The notes beneath the pieces were generated by a model. It did no database searches, was not told the origin of the DNA, and was given only the letters and a program-made list of their open reading frames with translations. From a virus, in the IMG/VR virus record IMGVR_UViG_3300042568_001178, positions 1 through 22,377 of that record: a stretch of 22,377 nt of DNA, one strand, 5' to 3'. Positions 6,147 to 13,990 of the stretch are shown in pieces; position 1 is the first letter of the stretch; each line of letters starts with the position of its first letter. A program made the position numbers and the translations under genes.

Positions 6147-7703
6147 TCAGATTTCTCCTCGGCGCTTCATGTCGAGCGCGATGGCGACTGCTTGGTCCTG
6201 CGGCTTCCCCTCGGCGATGAGGGTGCGGATCTTGTTGCTGACCGCCTCGTCGGAGGCGGCCATGAGCTTGAGGCCGGCCTTCTGTTCCTCGGTCTCCTCG
6301 AGCTCGTTGGCGGCCATCTTGTACCGGGTGGCGAGCTGCTCGAGGCGCTTGCGGAGGCCGCCGGCGGTCACGGTGTCGTCGAGCGCGTCCTGCGCGGCCT
6401 TGATCCACTTGCGAGCGCTCTCGCGGTCGCCGCGGCTGATGGCCTGCTCGGCTCGGTCGACGTTCATGGCGACGGTCTGCTGGGCGCTCATGGTGGCCTT
6501 CGCGCCGGGGCGGGATGCCATGAGCACTGTGGCCTTCATCACCTTCTCCGGGCCGCCTCCCTGTCCCTTGAACCACCCCTTCTTGAGCATGGCGTCGGCC
6601 CACTGGCGTGCTGCGCTCTCGGTGGCGAACAGGAGATCGTCCTCAATCGTGACCGGCGGTCCGCCGAGGTACTGGTCCTTGCCGAGCTGCTTGGTGTAGG
6701 CCACGCGCCACTTGTAGCCGGCCTTGCGCTGCACGTCGGTCATCGCCATCTCGGCCCTCGCGCCGGGGCGGGAGAACCTGTTCGGCATTTCGCGCTTGAA
6801 CAGGCTGACAGCTGCGTCAATCGCGGTATGCAACGCGATGACGCGATCCCGCGTTTCCGGATCGGTTGATCCGGGGTCCTTGATCGCCTTCAGCTCGGCG
6901 ACGTATTTTTCGAGCTGCGCAGCTTGAGCCTGCAACATCTTGGCCTGCAGCTTTGCTTCGCCCGCCGCGTATGGGGCGCTACGGAGCAGATCGGCGGTGT
7001 GCGACACGAACCAATTTCCGAACTTCGCCTTGTTGCCGGTGCGGCTCGCGTTGACCTTGTCGAGCACGAGATGCCCGTTGCCGACCCACAGCTTGCCGTC
7101 GAGCTGGTAGTCGAAGAACGTGCCCCACGGCGTGTCCTGCATGCTGATGTCGGTGACCTTGTAGGTCTGCCCCTTCTTCATGCCCTGCGCGGCGACGCGG
7201 GAGACGACGGTATCGCCGACCTTGTATCGGCTGTCCATCGCCATCTCCGACTTGCCGTGCTTCGATCTGCTGACAAGCTGGCTGACGGTGTCGAGCAGGC
7301 TCTTGGCGTTGCGGTGGCTCCAATTGACGTCCGCGCCGGCCCAGATGAACATCTCGATGGGAATGTCGTCGCGGACGGCGGTGTCCTTGTTGTAGGCCGA
7401 GCGCAGCAGCGTCGCCCGATCCCCGCGCTGCGCGTATTCGAGGATGTTCTCGAGGCCGCCGGCGTCGTCCTCGAGCATCTCCTTCGTCTGCGGATTCTTC
7501 GCCTGCGCGGCTTCGCTCCGACGGCGCTTGATCGCCTTCTTGAGATCGCTCATCGCCGCGCTCGAGGGCGTGCGCTGGGCCTGAATGTAGTCGATGGCGG
7601 CGCGATACTTGTCGGGCGCGTCACCCCAGATGCCAAACGTCGCCTTCGCGGCGATGCCGAGACGGGACGCGATTTCCTTGCCGGTGTTGCTCATGGTGTT
7701 CAT
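6147..7703 (-). CDS. Modular 518-aa phage protein with repeated SRPGA linkers
   Basis: The start is ATG 7703, with AGGAGG ten bases upstream. The same frame stays open upstream, but that part is a shadow of the MuF gene. The protein reads as a string of small units: a helical unit (24-150) with a basic RRRSEAAQAK patch; an SH3/KOW-like beta unit (158-216; RYKVGDTVV, KKGQTYKVTDI, WVGNGHLVL); a helical unit (228-308); a compact unit (321-380; MTDVQRKAGYKWRVAYTKQL); a helical unit (405-465); and a C-terminal NKIRTLIAEGKPQDQAVAIALDM tail (490-512), a motif I recognise from other phage structural or scaffold-region proteins. Units are separated by look-alike junctions: KSEMAM (151-156), SRPGARAEMAM (311-321) and SRPGAKATM (397-405). 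The function is unknown; the place between MuF and the spike genes suggests an internal head or processed protein. Confidence 0.7.
   Translation of the reverse strand: MNTMSNTGKEIASRLGIAAKATFGIWGDAPDKYRAAIDYIQAQRTPSSAAMSDLKKAIKRRRSEAAQAKNPQTKEMLEDDAGGLENILEYAQRGDRATLLRSAYNKDTAVRDDIPIEMFIWAGADVNWSHRNAKSLLDTVSQLVSRSKHGKSEMAMDSRYKVGDTVVSRVAAQGMKKGQTYKVTDISMQDTPWGTFFDYQLDGKLWVGNGHLVLDKVNASRTGNKAKFGNWFVSHTADLLRSAPYAAGEAKLQAKMLQAQAAQLEKYVAELKAIKDPGSTDPETRDRVIALHTAIDAAVSLFKREMPNRFSRPGARAEMAMTDVQRKAGYKWRVAYTKQLGKDQYLGGPPVTIEDDLLFATESAARQWADAMLKKGWFKGQGGGPEKVMKATVLMASRPGAKATMSAQQTVAMNVDRAEQAISRGDRESARKWIKAAQDALDDTVTAGGLRKRLEQLATRYKMAANELEETEEQKAGLKLMAASDEAVSNKIRTLIAEGKPQDQAVAIALDMKRRGEI
6501..6515 (-). 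repeat. Linker repeat copy 1 (SRPGA coding)
   Basis: The 15-base plus-strand sequence CGCGCCGGGGCGGGA occurs here and again at 6759-6773, in the same reading frame of the 518-aa gene. It encodes the Ser-Arg-Pro-Gly-Ala junction before the last helical unit. Flanking codons are also similar (Ala/Thr/Glu-Met follow). Confidence 0.7.
6759..6773 (-). repeat. Linker repeat copy 2 (SRPGA coding)
   Basis: This is the second exact copy of the 15-base repeat. It encodes the Ser-Arg-Pro-Gly-Ala junction before the MTDVQRK unit. A further shared 12-mer, CATCGCCATCTC, lies next to it (6741-6752) and recurs near 7237, at the KSEMAM junction. Confidence 0.7.
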
Positions 7704-7732
7704 CGTAGCGTTGCCTCCTGTGATTTCCGCTG

Positions 7733-8815
7733 TCAAGCGTTCACGAAGCCCGGATCGGGCATCAGCCGTTCGTCCAGAACCGTCTGCATCGGCGCGTTGT
7801 GCCGGCGGATCGCCGCGTAGTCGAGCGTGCCATTCGGCCGCGTCCACCCCTCGTCGAGCGCCATCGCCGCCGGCACGGGGATCAGCGTGCAGCGGCAATT
7901 GAAGCCGCAGGGCGGCGCGATGCCCATGCGGTCGAAGTCTGCCATCGTCCCCACGTAGCCGTCGAGCGCCAGATGGGTGGCGCGGGTCCGGGGGTCCTTC
8001 GTCGCCGAGTACTGCACCAGCGGCACGAACGCCTGCACGCGCTCGTCGCGCAGGATCTCGGCGGTGCCCTCGGTGAGCGCCCGGTTCGTGTTGGTCCGCA
8101 GGACGGTCTCCAGCCGGGCCGTCGACAGCTCGGTGCCTGTCAAGACCTGCGCGGTGGTGACGAAGTCGCCGAGGTTCAGCATCCGGATCTTCTTGCCCAC
8201 CACCGACTTGCGGGGCTTCTCCTCGATGACCTGCGCGATGAGCTCTTGCACCTGCCGGGTCTGCTGGGCGTTCATGGCGGTGACGAAGAACGTCCCGTCG
8301 GTGATCCGCTTGACCTGACTGATGGCGCCGTCCGCCGGCCGGGTAACGCCTCGGAGCAGGGCGTCGAGGATCGGCGACCGCTTCCGCATATCCGGGAGGG
8401 CGTTCTGGCGCTCGTGGTCGGTCACGTCGCCGGCGCTGCGGCCGGCGGCCTCGACGAGCAGCTCCCAATCGCCCCGGCTGACGGGCACGCGCCGGCGAAA
8501 CCAATCAGTGATCGGCTTCATCCACTTCGTTCCGAAGCCCTCGAGGGAGAGCGGGACGTCCCGGTCGAACGTCATCGCCTGCCCGTCGGTGATGAGCCCC
8601 TCGAGCTCCTTGACGGGGATCTTTGCCTTCTGGGTGGCGTCCTCGGCCCCGAACAGCCACGAGGCGAACAGGAGGCCCGCCGCGGCCTCGTGGAAGGCCG
8701 CCCACTCGGCGGCGTCGTCCTGCCCTCGGACCTGCGCGGCGACGGCTCGGCGGTACGACTGCTGCGCTTCCCGCAGGACCGTCCGCAGGTGCTTGTCGAG
8801 CTCGGCGCGTGTCAT
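7733..8815 (-). CDS. Mu F-like / SPP1 gp7-like head morphogenesis protein
   Basis: This 360-aa protein carries the C-terminal MuF domain. Residues 228-260 (ELSTARLETVLRTNTNRALTEG) are the helix typical of the family. They are followed by RTRATHLALDG near 277-286 and the cysteine-rich end PPCGFNCRCT at 301-310 (the usual R-x-x-H-x-x-L-D-G and N-C-R-C pattern). Members are minor head proteins bound to the portal, and some are injected with DNA. The start ATG 8815 overlaps the portal stop (ATGA), so the two are translationally coupled. No toxin domain is fused at the C-terminus: the protein ends 50 residues after the Cys motif. Confidence 0.9.
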   Translation of the reverse strand: MTRAELDKHLRTVLREAQQSYRRAVAAQVRGQDDAAEWAAFHEAAAGLLFASWLFGAEDATQKAKIPVKELEGLITDGQAMTFDRDVPLSLEGFGTKWMKPITDWFRRRVPVSRGDWELLVEAAGRSAGDVTDHERQNALPDMRKRSPILDALLRGVTRPADGAISQVKRITDGTFFVTAMNAQQTRQVQELIAQVIEEKPRKSVVGKKIRMLNLGDFVTTAQVLTGTELSTARLETVLRTNTNRALTEGTAEILRDERVQAFVPLVQYSATKDPRTRATHLALDGYVGTMADFDRMGIAPPCGFNCRCTLIPVPAAMALDEGWTRPNGTLDYAAIRRHNAPMQTVLDERLMPDPGFVNA

Positions 8816-10344
8816 CGGCGCTTCTTGCGGACGGCGACCACCTTGGGTGCCTGCGGGGCGGGTTCCTGACCCTCCGGGGCATCATTTCCCATGCCCAAAA
8901 TCTTGGACAGGGGATTGTTGGAGCTTGCAATTGACTGCGCGGCAGTAGTACCGCCAAGGATCGCATCTCCATCGTTCGGCTCGGTCAGACCGAGCAATTC
9001 TCGCACGGAGCGTTCGCTCACACGACCACCGATTGCAATGAAGTCACGGATGGCAGCCATCTGTTCCTTCACATCGGGACGAGAAGGAGCAAACACAAAC
9101 CGGATATCACGGGCCTCCTCCTCGCTGGCGCCGAGCATGCCGGCAATGACGCGCACGAGATCGGTCGTGAGGCTTTCGGCGAGGGCGTCGGCGTGATACC
9201 GAATGACGCGGGAGAGGGTGTCGGCGTGCAGGTCGGCGACGCCGGACCCGAGGCCCGTGCTGCCGGCCTCGCTCGAGAGCGACTGCCCGAGGATCGCCTC
9301 CTTGAGCTTCCCCGACAGCCAATTCACGAGGTCCATGAAGATCGAGGCGCGGCCGGCGTTCGCGTCCTTGATGTCGATGTCGTAGAGGCTCTCGTTCGGT
9401 CCCGTGCGCGGGAGCACGACCGAATTGTCGTTGACGAGGTTCTGCAGGACCGTCAGCATCTCCGACTTGGCGGCGTCGTTGCCGGACGGGTAGTAGCCGA
9501 CGCGGATGCCGAGGGCGTAGCGCTCCGCGTAGGCAGCGGCGTTCTGCAGGATCTCCTGCTTGAGCAGCCAGATGTACCAGCAGACGTCGCGGGCGCCGAC
9601 GCCGCGGTAGATCGCCTCGGAGGTGTTGGGGTCGATGAAGTTGGGCGCGGTCGTGAAGACGCGGTGCAGGACGATGGCGCGGCGCTCGTTCTCGTCGAAC
9701 AGGTGCACCAGCGAATCGAAGCCGAGGTCGGTGACGCTGGGCTCGTTGATGTACGCGCTGCCGACGCGCATGGCGAGGTTGCCGACTTGGTCAAAGGCCA
9801 GCGTGTCCGAGGCGAGGGGCTGCCACTCCTTGATGCGAACGCCGAGCTTCGGGTCGCGCTCGTAGACGATGTTGGCGGCGCTGCAGCCGTACCAGACCGC
9901 CTCGTGCAGCGCCCGGAACAGGTCGCTGCGTCGCGGTGCGTTGTCGATGATCGCGGAGATGCGTTCGGCCAGCGCGACGAGGCGCGGGTTGTCCTCGTCC
10001 TTTGCGAGCACGTTCCACTCGAGGCCGCCGAGCGTGACGAGCAGCGACCGCAGCACGCCTTCGATGTCTGCGTCCGCACGCATCATCGCTTGGTAGTTCG
10101 GGTCGAGCCGGTACGCGAGGCTCGAGTTGCGCAGCATCAGGCTGGCGGTGCGGAAGAACGACCGCTGCACTTCGACGGGCAGCGCGAGGGGGCTGGTGAG
10201 CTTGCGCTCGATGGGCGCCGGGAGCGGCTTCCTCGGCCGGCTCTTGGGCGGGAGGCCGGTTCCGGGCACGGCGTTGGGCATGATGGGATTCTGGCCCTGT
10301 GCCATCAGCGCCTTCGCCTTTCCGGATTGTGCGCGTCGCGTCAT
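8812..10344 (-). CDS. Portal protein (DUF935, Mu gp29-like)
   Basis: The 510-aa protein forms the ring through which DNA enters and leaves the head. It shows the DUF935 pattern: a D-A-D-I-E-G-V-L-R-S-L-L-V-T-L-x-G-L-E-W segment near residues 91-110, an EAVWYGCSAANIVYE strand-helix near 150, and the family-typical GQSLSSEAGSTGLGSGVADLHADTL region near 355-380. A helix with DALAESLTTDLV follows. The first 50 residues are a basic, proline-rich extension and the last 12 residues are basic (VVAVRKKRR). The length is normal for the family. The start ATG 10344 has only a weak SD and lies 19 bases after the large terminase stop. The stop overlaps the MuF start. Confidence 0.92.
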   Translation of the reverse strand: MTRRAQSGKAKALMAQGQNPIMPNAVPGTGLPPKSRPRKPLPAPIERKLTSPLALPVEVQRSFFRTASLMLRNSSLAYRLDPNYQAMMRADADIEGVLRSLLVTLGGLEWNVLAKDEDNPRLVALAERISAIIDNAPRRSDLFRALHEAVWYGCSAANIVYERDPKLGVRIKEWQPLASDTLAFDQVGNLAMRVGSAYINEPSVTDLGFDSLVHLFDENERRAIVLHRVFTTAPNFIDPNTSEAIYRGVGARDVCWYIWLLKQEILQNAAAYAERYALGIRVGYYPSGNDAAKSEMLTVLQNLVNDNSVVLPRTGPNESLYDIDIKDANAGRASIFMDLVNWLSGKLKEAILGQSLSSEAGSTGLGSGVADLHADTLSRVIRYHADALAESLTTDLVRVIAGMLGASEEEARDIRFVFAPSRPDVKEQMAAIRDFIAIGGRVSERSVRELLGLTEPNDGDAILGGTTAAQSIASSNNPLSKILGMGNDAPEGQEPAPQAPKVVAVRKKRR

Positions 10345-10363
10345 GGCGCAAAGTCTACCGCTG

Positions 10364-11887
10364 TCATCCGAACATCCTGCGACGCATCGGACGCGAATCG
10401 AAGATCCGGCCCGGCGAGGCGTTCACGGTGACGGCGCCGCCGGCGGTCATGATCGTGCCCGCCGCAGCTGCCGCGCACAGGTCGACGACGCAGTCGACGG
10501 TGTCATCGTGGGCGCCGGCTGGGAAGGCGAGCATCTCCTCGACGACCACGGCGAAGGCGGGGTCGACCTGCCCGTCGGTCCCCTTGGGCAGTGACAGGCG
10601 GCCCTGCTCGACGAACGGCTGGCTGCCGGCGGCGCGGAGGTGCTTGTCGGCGGTGCGCTCGACGGCGACGAGGGGCTGCCGGCACTCGGACCGGAACTGG
10701 TCGAAGACGCCTTTCTGGGGGCCGTTGGCCTCGGCGAAGACCATCTGGCATCCGCGGCGCTCGACGAGCTCGCGGGCCATGCGCTTGAATTCGGGGAAGC
10801 TCTCGCGGACCCGGAGGATGTCGGTCAGGTAGGCGCGGCGATCATGGTCGATCTCGGCGACGATGCAGACGCTGTAATCGGGGTCGTCGCGCTCTTGGCG
10901 CTTGCGTCCGTAGCCCCAATCGACCGCGGCGATGGTCTTGCTGCCGATGGGGATGTCGCCGCGGCTGTGGTACTGCAGCCATTCGGGGCGGAAGATGAGC
11001 AGGTCGGTCGAGATCGGGACCAGCTCGTAGGCGCGGGCGTAGGCCATCGGGCCCATCTTGCCGCGCCAGTAGGCGAGCACCTCGGGCGTGAAAACCTCGG
11101 GCCACGGGCTCTCGAGGCCGCGGCACGGCCGGCGGTAGAGGGTGCCGTCGGCGGTGCATTCCCGGCGCCAGTCGGCGGTCAGGTCGTCGGTGTGGAAGGG
11201 CGTCGCGGTGCGCCAGAGGCGGCTCTTGTGGGCGGCCGACGGGTCGAGCATCGGCAGCCAGACATTCGCGTAGGCCTCCTTGACCTGCCCGCGCAAGGCG
11301 GGCTGCAGCACGGAGTTACGCAGGTCGCAGATGTCGTCGAACCACTCGATGTCGGCGCGGCCGCCGGTGCGACCGAAGATGCCGGCGCCGTCGACGGTCG
11401 GGTCGCGCTGGGGCGGCATTCCCTTGGCGACGACGCTCCACGCGGTCAGGGTGTTCTCGCCGGGCTTGAGCTCGACGTGGGGGAAGATCAGGCGGAACAG
11501 CGGCAGCTGAACGATGTCGCGCATGAAGCGGGTGCTTCTCGTGGCTTGGTCGTCGTTCTGGCTGATGACCTTGACGCGCAGGTTCGGGCGGTGCCCGATG
11601 AACCACGGCGCGAGGTAGGCGAGGGTGCTGGTCTTGGCATGGCCGCGGGGCAGCTCGGCGTACCACGAGGTGTGCCCGAGGGCGTGCGCCAGCAGGCCGC
11701 GCTGCAGGTCGGAGACGGACCTGCCGAGGCAGAGGGCGATGAAGGCGACCGGGTTCTCGCGGGCGGCGTTGATCGCGTAGGTGCGCTTCGAGCGCCCGAG
11801 GGCGGTCAGATCAACGGGGGCAGGTTCGGGGGCGGGGTGCGCTTCGTCTGCCGGCTCGAGCTGGAGGGCTTCTTCGAGGTCTTGCAC
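10364..11887 (-). CDS. terL: Large terminase (packaging ATPase-nuclease)
   Basis: The product is the packaging motor and headful or end-cutting nuclease. Visible motifs are: an adenine-motif-like AFIALCLGR; a variant Walker A at 81-87 (RGHAKTS); a Walker B-like ADIEWFDD ending at 185; a coupling-type TATPFHTDD near 228-235; and the RNase H-like nuclease with Asp323 (AAVDWGYG), Glu386 (FAEANG) and Asp461/462 (AHDDTVD). The best start is GTG 11887, inside the end of the preceding gene (82-base overlap) with a weak SD. No ATG occurs before the ATPase core. The 507-aa length is normal. The downstream portal and MuF genes confirm the packaging module. Confidence 0.93.
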   Translation of the reverse strand: MQDLEEALQLEPADEAHPAPEPAPVDLTALGRSKRTYAINAARENPVAFIALCLGRSVSDLQRGLLAHALGHTSWYAELPRGHAKTSTLAYLAPWFIGHRPNLRVKVISQNDDQATRSTRFMRDIVQLPLFRLIFPHVELKPGENTLTAWSVVAKGMPPQRDPTVDGAGIFGRTGGRADIEWFDDICDLRNSVLQPALRGQVKEAYANVWLPMLDPSAAHKSRLWRTATPFHTDDLTADWRRECTADGTLYRRPCRGLESPWPEVFTPEVLAYWRGKMGPMAYARAYELVPISTDLLIFRPEWLQYHSRGDIPIGSKTIAAVDWGYGRKRQERDDPDYSVCIVAEIDHDRRAYLTDILRVRESFPEFKRMARELVERRGCQMVFAEANGPQKGVFDQFRSECRQPLVAVERTADKHLRAAGSQPFVEQGRLSLPKGTDGQVDPAFAVVVEEMLAFPAGAHDDTVDCVVDLCAAAAAGTIMTAGGAVTVNASPGRIFDSRPMRRRMFG

Positions 11888-12363
11888 GCGGCGGGCTTTC
11901 TGGGCTTGCGGGTCGGGGCGGGCTTGGCCGCAGGCGCGTCGGCAGGCTCGAGGGGGGTCTCGGGCGCCTCGATGGCCTCGGGCGCCACGTGGGGCAACGC
12001 CGGCGGCCTGCTCGGGCGGCTGGCGAGGCTGCGGGCGACGGCTTCGAGCTGCTGGTCGGAGATGGCCTCCATGAGCTCGAGGCGGTCGGTGGCCTGCCCG
12101 GCGTCGAGGCGCTGCATCCGGTCCTCCTCCTTCGCGGCGTCGAGAGTAAGGCGCTCGATGGCGAGGAGGGTGGACGAGGCGCGTGCGACGTCGCGGGCCT
12201 TAGCGTCCGGGTTGGCGAGGATGCGGGAAGCTCGGCCGACGATGGCGCCCTTGATGACGGGGTCGATGACCCAGCCGGCGCGGATCGCGGACATGACCAT
12301 GCGGAGGTCGTTGCGAGGCCTCCCCTCACCCTCCCAGCGGGACGGGTCTACCGGGTGTTGCAT
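11806..12363 (-). CDS. Probable small terminase subunit
   Basis: The 185-aa protein is encoded directly upstream of, and overlapping, the large terminase, the usual place for the DNA-recognition subunit. The N-terminal half is helical (MVMSAIRAGWVIDPVIKGAIVGRA near 22-45, then an ASSTLLAIERLTLDAAKEEDRM helix near 82-103). The C-terminal third (about 130-185) is disordered, with Pro/Ala then Lys/Ser/Arg-rich stretches that could bind DNA or the large subunit. The start ATG 12363 has AGGAG seven bases upstream. I see no textbook small-terminase HTH, so the call is from position and shape. Confidence 0.6.
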   Translation of the reverse strand: MQHPVDPSRWEGEGRPRNDLRMVMSAIRAGWVIDPVIKGAIVGRASRILANPDAKARDVARASSTLLAIERLTLDAAKEEDRMQRLDAGQATDRLELMEAISDQQLEAVARSLASRPSRPPALPHVAPEAIEAPETPLEPADAPAAKPAPTRKPRKPAACKTSKKPSSSSRQTKRTPPPNLPPLI

Positions 12364-12389
12364 CGTGTCTCCTGTCGCATCTTACGCGC

Positions 12390-13676
12390 TCATGCCGGGT
12401 TGCGGGTCGCCTTCTGTCCGGTGAGGGTTTCCCACCGGCGGACGATGACGTCGACGAACCGGGGGTCGAGCTCCATGCCGTAGGCGGTGCGTCCGAGCTG
12501 CTCGGCGGCCATGAGGGTGGTGCCGCTGCCCATGAACGGGTCGTAGACGGCGGCGTCGCGGGCGCTGCTGTTCTGCATGAGGTAGGCGAAGAGGGCGACG
12601 GGCTTCATGGTCGGATGGTCCTCGCTCTTTGCCGGGCGGTCGAAGTACAGCACGGTGGTCTGCTTGCGGTCGCTGTTCCACAGGTGCGCGGCGCCCTCGG
12701 TCCAGCCGTAGAGGGCGGTCTCGTGCTGGCGCTGGACGGTCTCGGTGAGCTCGGCCGGCTCGGGGGTCTTGGCCCCGTACAGGCAGGGCTCGTGCTGCCA
12801 CTGATAATCCTGCCGGCCCATCACGAGGGCGTTCTTCACCCAGATCAGGCACTGGCGGGTGCGCTGGCCGCAGTCGCGGGCGGCGGCTCGGAAGTTGAAT
12901 CCCTCGCTGTCGGCGTGCCAGATGTACCACGCGGCGCCGGGCTTGAGGGCCTTGAAGGCGGGCGCGAGGGCGTCCTTGAGGAAGGCGCGGAACTTCTCGT
13001 CGGGCATGGAGTCGTTCTTGATCTTCATGCCCGTGCCGCCCTCGTAGTCGACGTTGTACGGGGGGTCGGTGAGCAGGAGGTCCATCTTGGCGCCGGCGAG
13101 GAGGCGGTCGACGTCGGCGGGCTTGGTGCTGTCGCCGCACAGGATGCGGTGCCGGCCGAGGGCCCAGAGGTCGCCGGGCTTGCTGATCGGGTCCTCGGGG
13201 ACCTCGGGCATCTCGTCCTCGGTGACCTTGGGGCTGACGGCGCAGTCGAGCTCGGCGAGGTCCTTGGCGTCGAATCCGGTCGCGGCGAGGAGGTTCTCGT
13301 CCTCGATGGCGATGGCGGCGAGCTGCTCCCGGAGGGCGGCGTCGTCCCATTCGGCGAGCTCGGCGGTGCGGTTGTCGGCGATGGCGAAGGCGGTCGCCTC
13401 GGCGCCGATGAGGTTGGTCCGGACGGCTTTGACGGTCCGCCAGCCGAGGGCCTTGGCGGCGGCGAGGGTGCCGTTGCCGGCGACGACCACGCCGCGGGCG
13501 TCGACGACGATGGGCTTCTGCTGGCCGAACCGGGCGAGGCTGCCCTTGATGGCGTCGAGGTTGCGCTCGGGGTGCCGGCGGACGTTGGCGGGGTCGAAGG
13601 CGAGGGTGTCGACGGCGATGTCCTCGATGGCCATCGTCAGGCCGGCCTCGAGCTCGGCGGCGGGCTTCTTGCTCAC
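12390..13676 (-). CDS. ParB-like domain fused to DNA methyltransferase (beta class, N6-adenine or N4-cytosine)
   Basis: This 428-aa protein modifies DNA bases, probably protecting the phage from restriction. Residues of about 15-110 form a ParB/sulfiredoxin-like domain (IAVDTLAFDPANVRRHPERN, then QKPIVVDARGVVVAGNGTLAAAKALGW). Residues 170-420 form the methyltransferase: CGDST near 180-184, catalytic DPPY at 204-207, HPTMKP at 354-359 and the AdoMet-binding DPFMGSGT at 379-386. The order DPPY before FxGxG is the beta class. The start is GTG 13676, overlapping the stop of the HTH gene (GTGA) with GGGAG seven bases upstream. An internal ATG at 13634 has worse spacing. The frame is open further upstream, but that part is a shadow. 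The target sequence cannot be read from the protein. Confidence 0.9.
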   Translation of the reverse strand: MSKKPAAELEAGLTMAIEDIAVDTLAFDPANVRRHPERNLDAIKGSLARFGQQKPIVVDARGVVVAGNGTLAAAKALGWRTVKAVRTNLIGAEATAFAIADNRTAELAEWDDAALREQLAAIAIEDENLLAATGFDAKDLAELDCAVSPKVTEDEMPEVPEDPISKPGDLWALGRHRILCGDSTKPADVDRLLAGAKMDLLLTDPPYNVDYEGGTGMKIKNDSMPDEKFRAFLKDALAPAFKALKPGAAWYIWHADSEGFNFRAAARDCGQRTRQCLIWVKNALVMGRQDYQWQHEPCLYGAKTPEPAELTETVQRQHETALYGWTEGAAHLWNSDRKQTTVLYFDRPAKSEDHPTMKPVALFAYLMQNSSARDAAVYDPFMGSGTTLMAAEQLGRTAYGMELDPRFVDVIVRRWETLTGQKATRNPA

Positions 13677-13960
13677 TTGGCGGCTCCCTTGGCGCGGGTG
13701 CCGGGCTTGCGCTTGGGGACGAGGACGAGGTCGTAGCCGGCGAGGTCCGCGAATTGGATCGCGGTCTGGAGGGACGGCGCTCGCTGGCCGGTGCTCGTGG
13801 TCGGGTCGGCGAGGAGGCACTCGGCGGTGTGCTGGGTGCAGATGCCCTCCTCGACGGCTCGGCGAACGAAGGCGTATCGGCTCATGCCGTGGTCGGCGAG
13901 GCGGGTGGTGATGGCCCCCTTCCACGCGACGTGGTCTGTCATCGAGATGCGCTTGGTCAT
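13673..13960 (-). CDS. Small helix-turn-helix protein (XRE-like)
   Basis: The 95-aa basic protein has a helical N-terminal core (AWKGAITTRLADHGMSRYAFVRRA, residues 12-35) and then an LQTAIQFADLAGYDLVLVPKRK end. The latter resembles the last helix and strand of many XRE-type regulators. It lies between the replication and methyltransferase genes. Its stop overlaps the methyltransferase GTG, so both are made together, and it may regulate the operon or guide the methylase. ATG 13960 has no SD, unlike nearly all neighbours, and a promoter-like GTGACA-N16-TACCCT (13994-13967) would start RNA at about the ATG, so a leaderless message is possible. Confidence 0.65.
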   Translation of the reverse strand: MTKRISMTDHVAWKGAITTRLADHGMSRYAFVRRAVEEGICTQHTAECLLADPTTSTGQRAPSLQTAIQFADLAGYDLVLVPKRKPGTRAKGAAK

Positions 13961-13990
13961 GATCGTAGGGTACGCGATTTCCGGCGGCTG

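Noticed and set aside
7704-8504. Upstream extension of the 518-aa protein frame
   Set aside because: It overlaps the MuF gene and is Arg/Pro-rich; ATG 7703 has AGGAGG before it.
7733-8815. Toxin domain fused to the MuF protein
   Set aside because: MuF proteins sometimes carry C-terminal toxins, but this one ends about 50 residues after the Cys motif, too short for a toxin domain.
9193-10431. Plus-strand open frame of 412 codons over the portal gene
   Set aside because: Antisense shadow; the portal frame has clear DUF935 motifs.
10640-12424. Plus-strand open frame of 594 codons across terminase genes
   Set aside because: Antisense of the large and small terminase; the high GC leaves few stops. 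No plausible domains.
12615-13736. Plus-strand open frame over the methyltransferase
   Set aside because: Val/Gly/Leu-rich repeats such as long G-E-x-G-G-x strings are typical antisense shadow of GC-rich codons.
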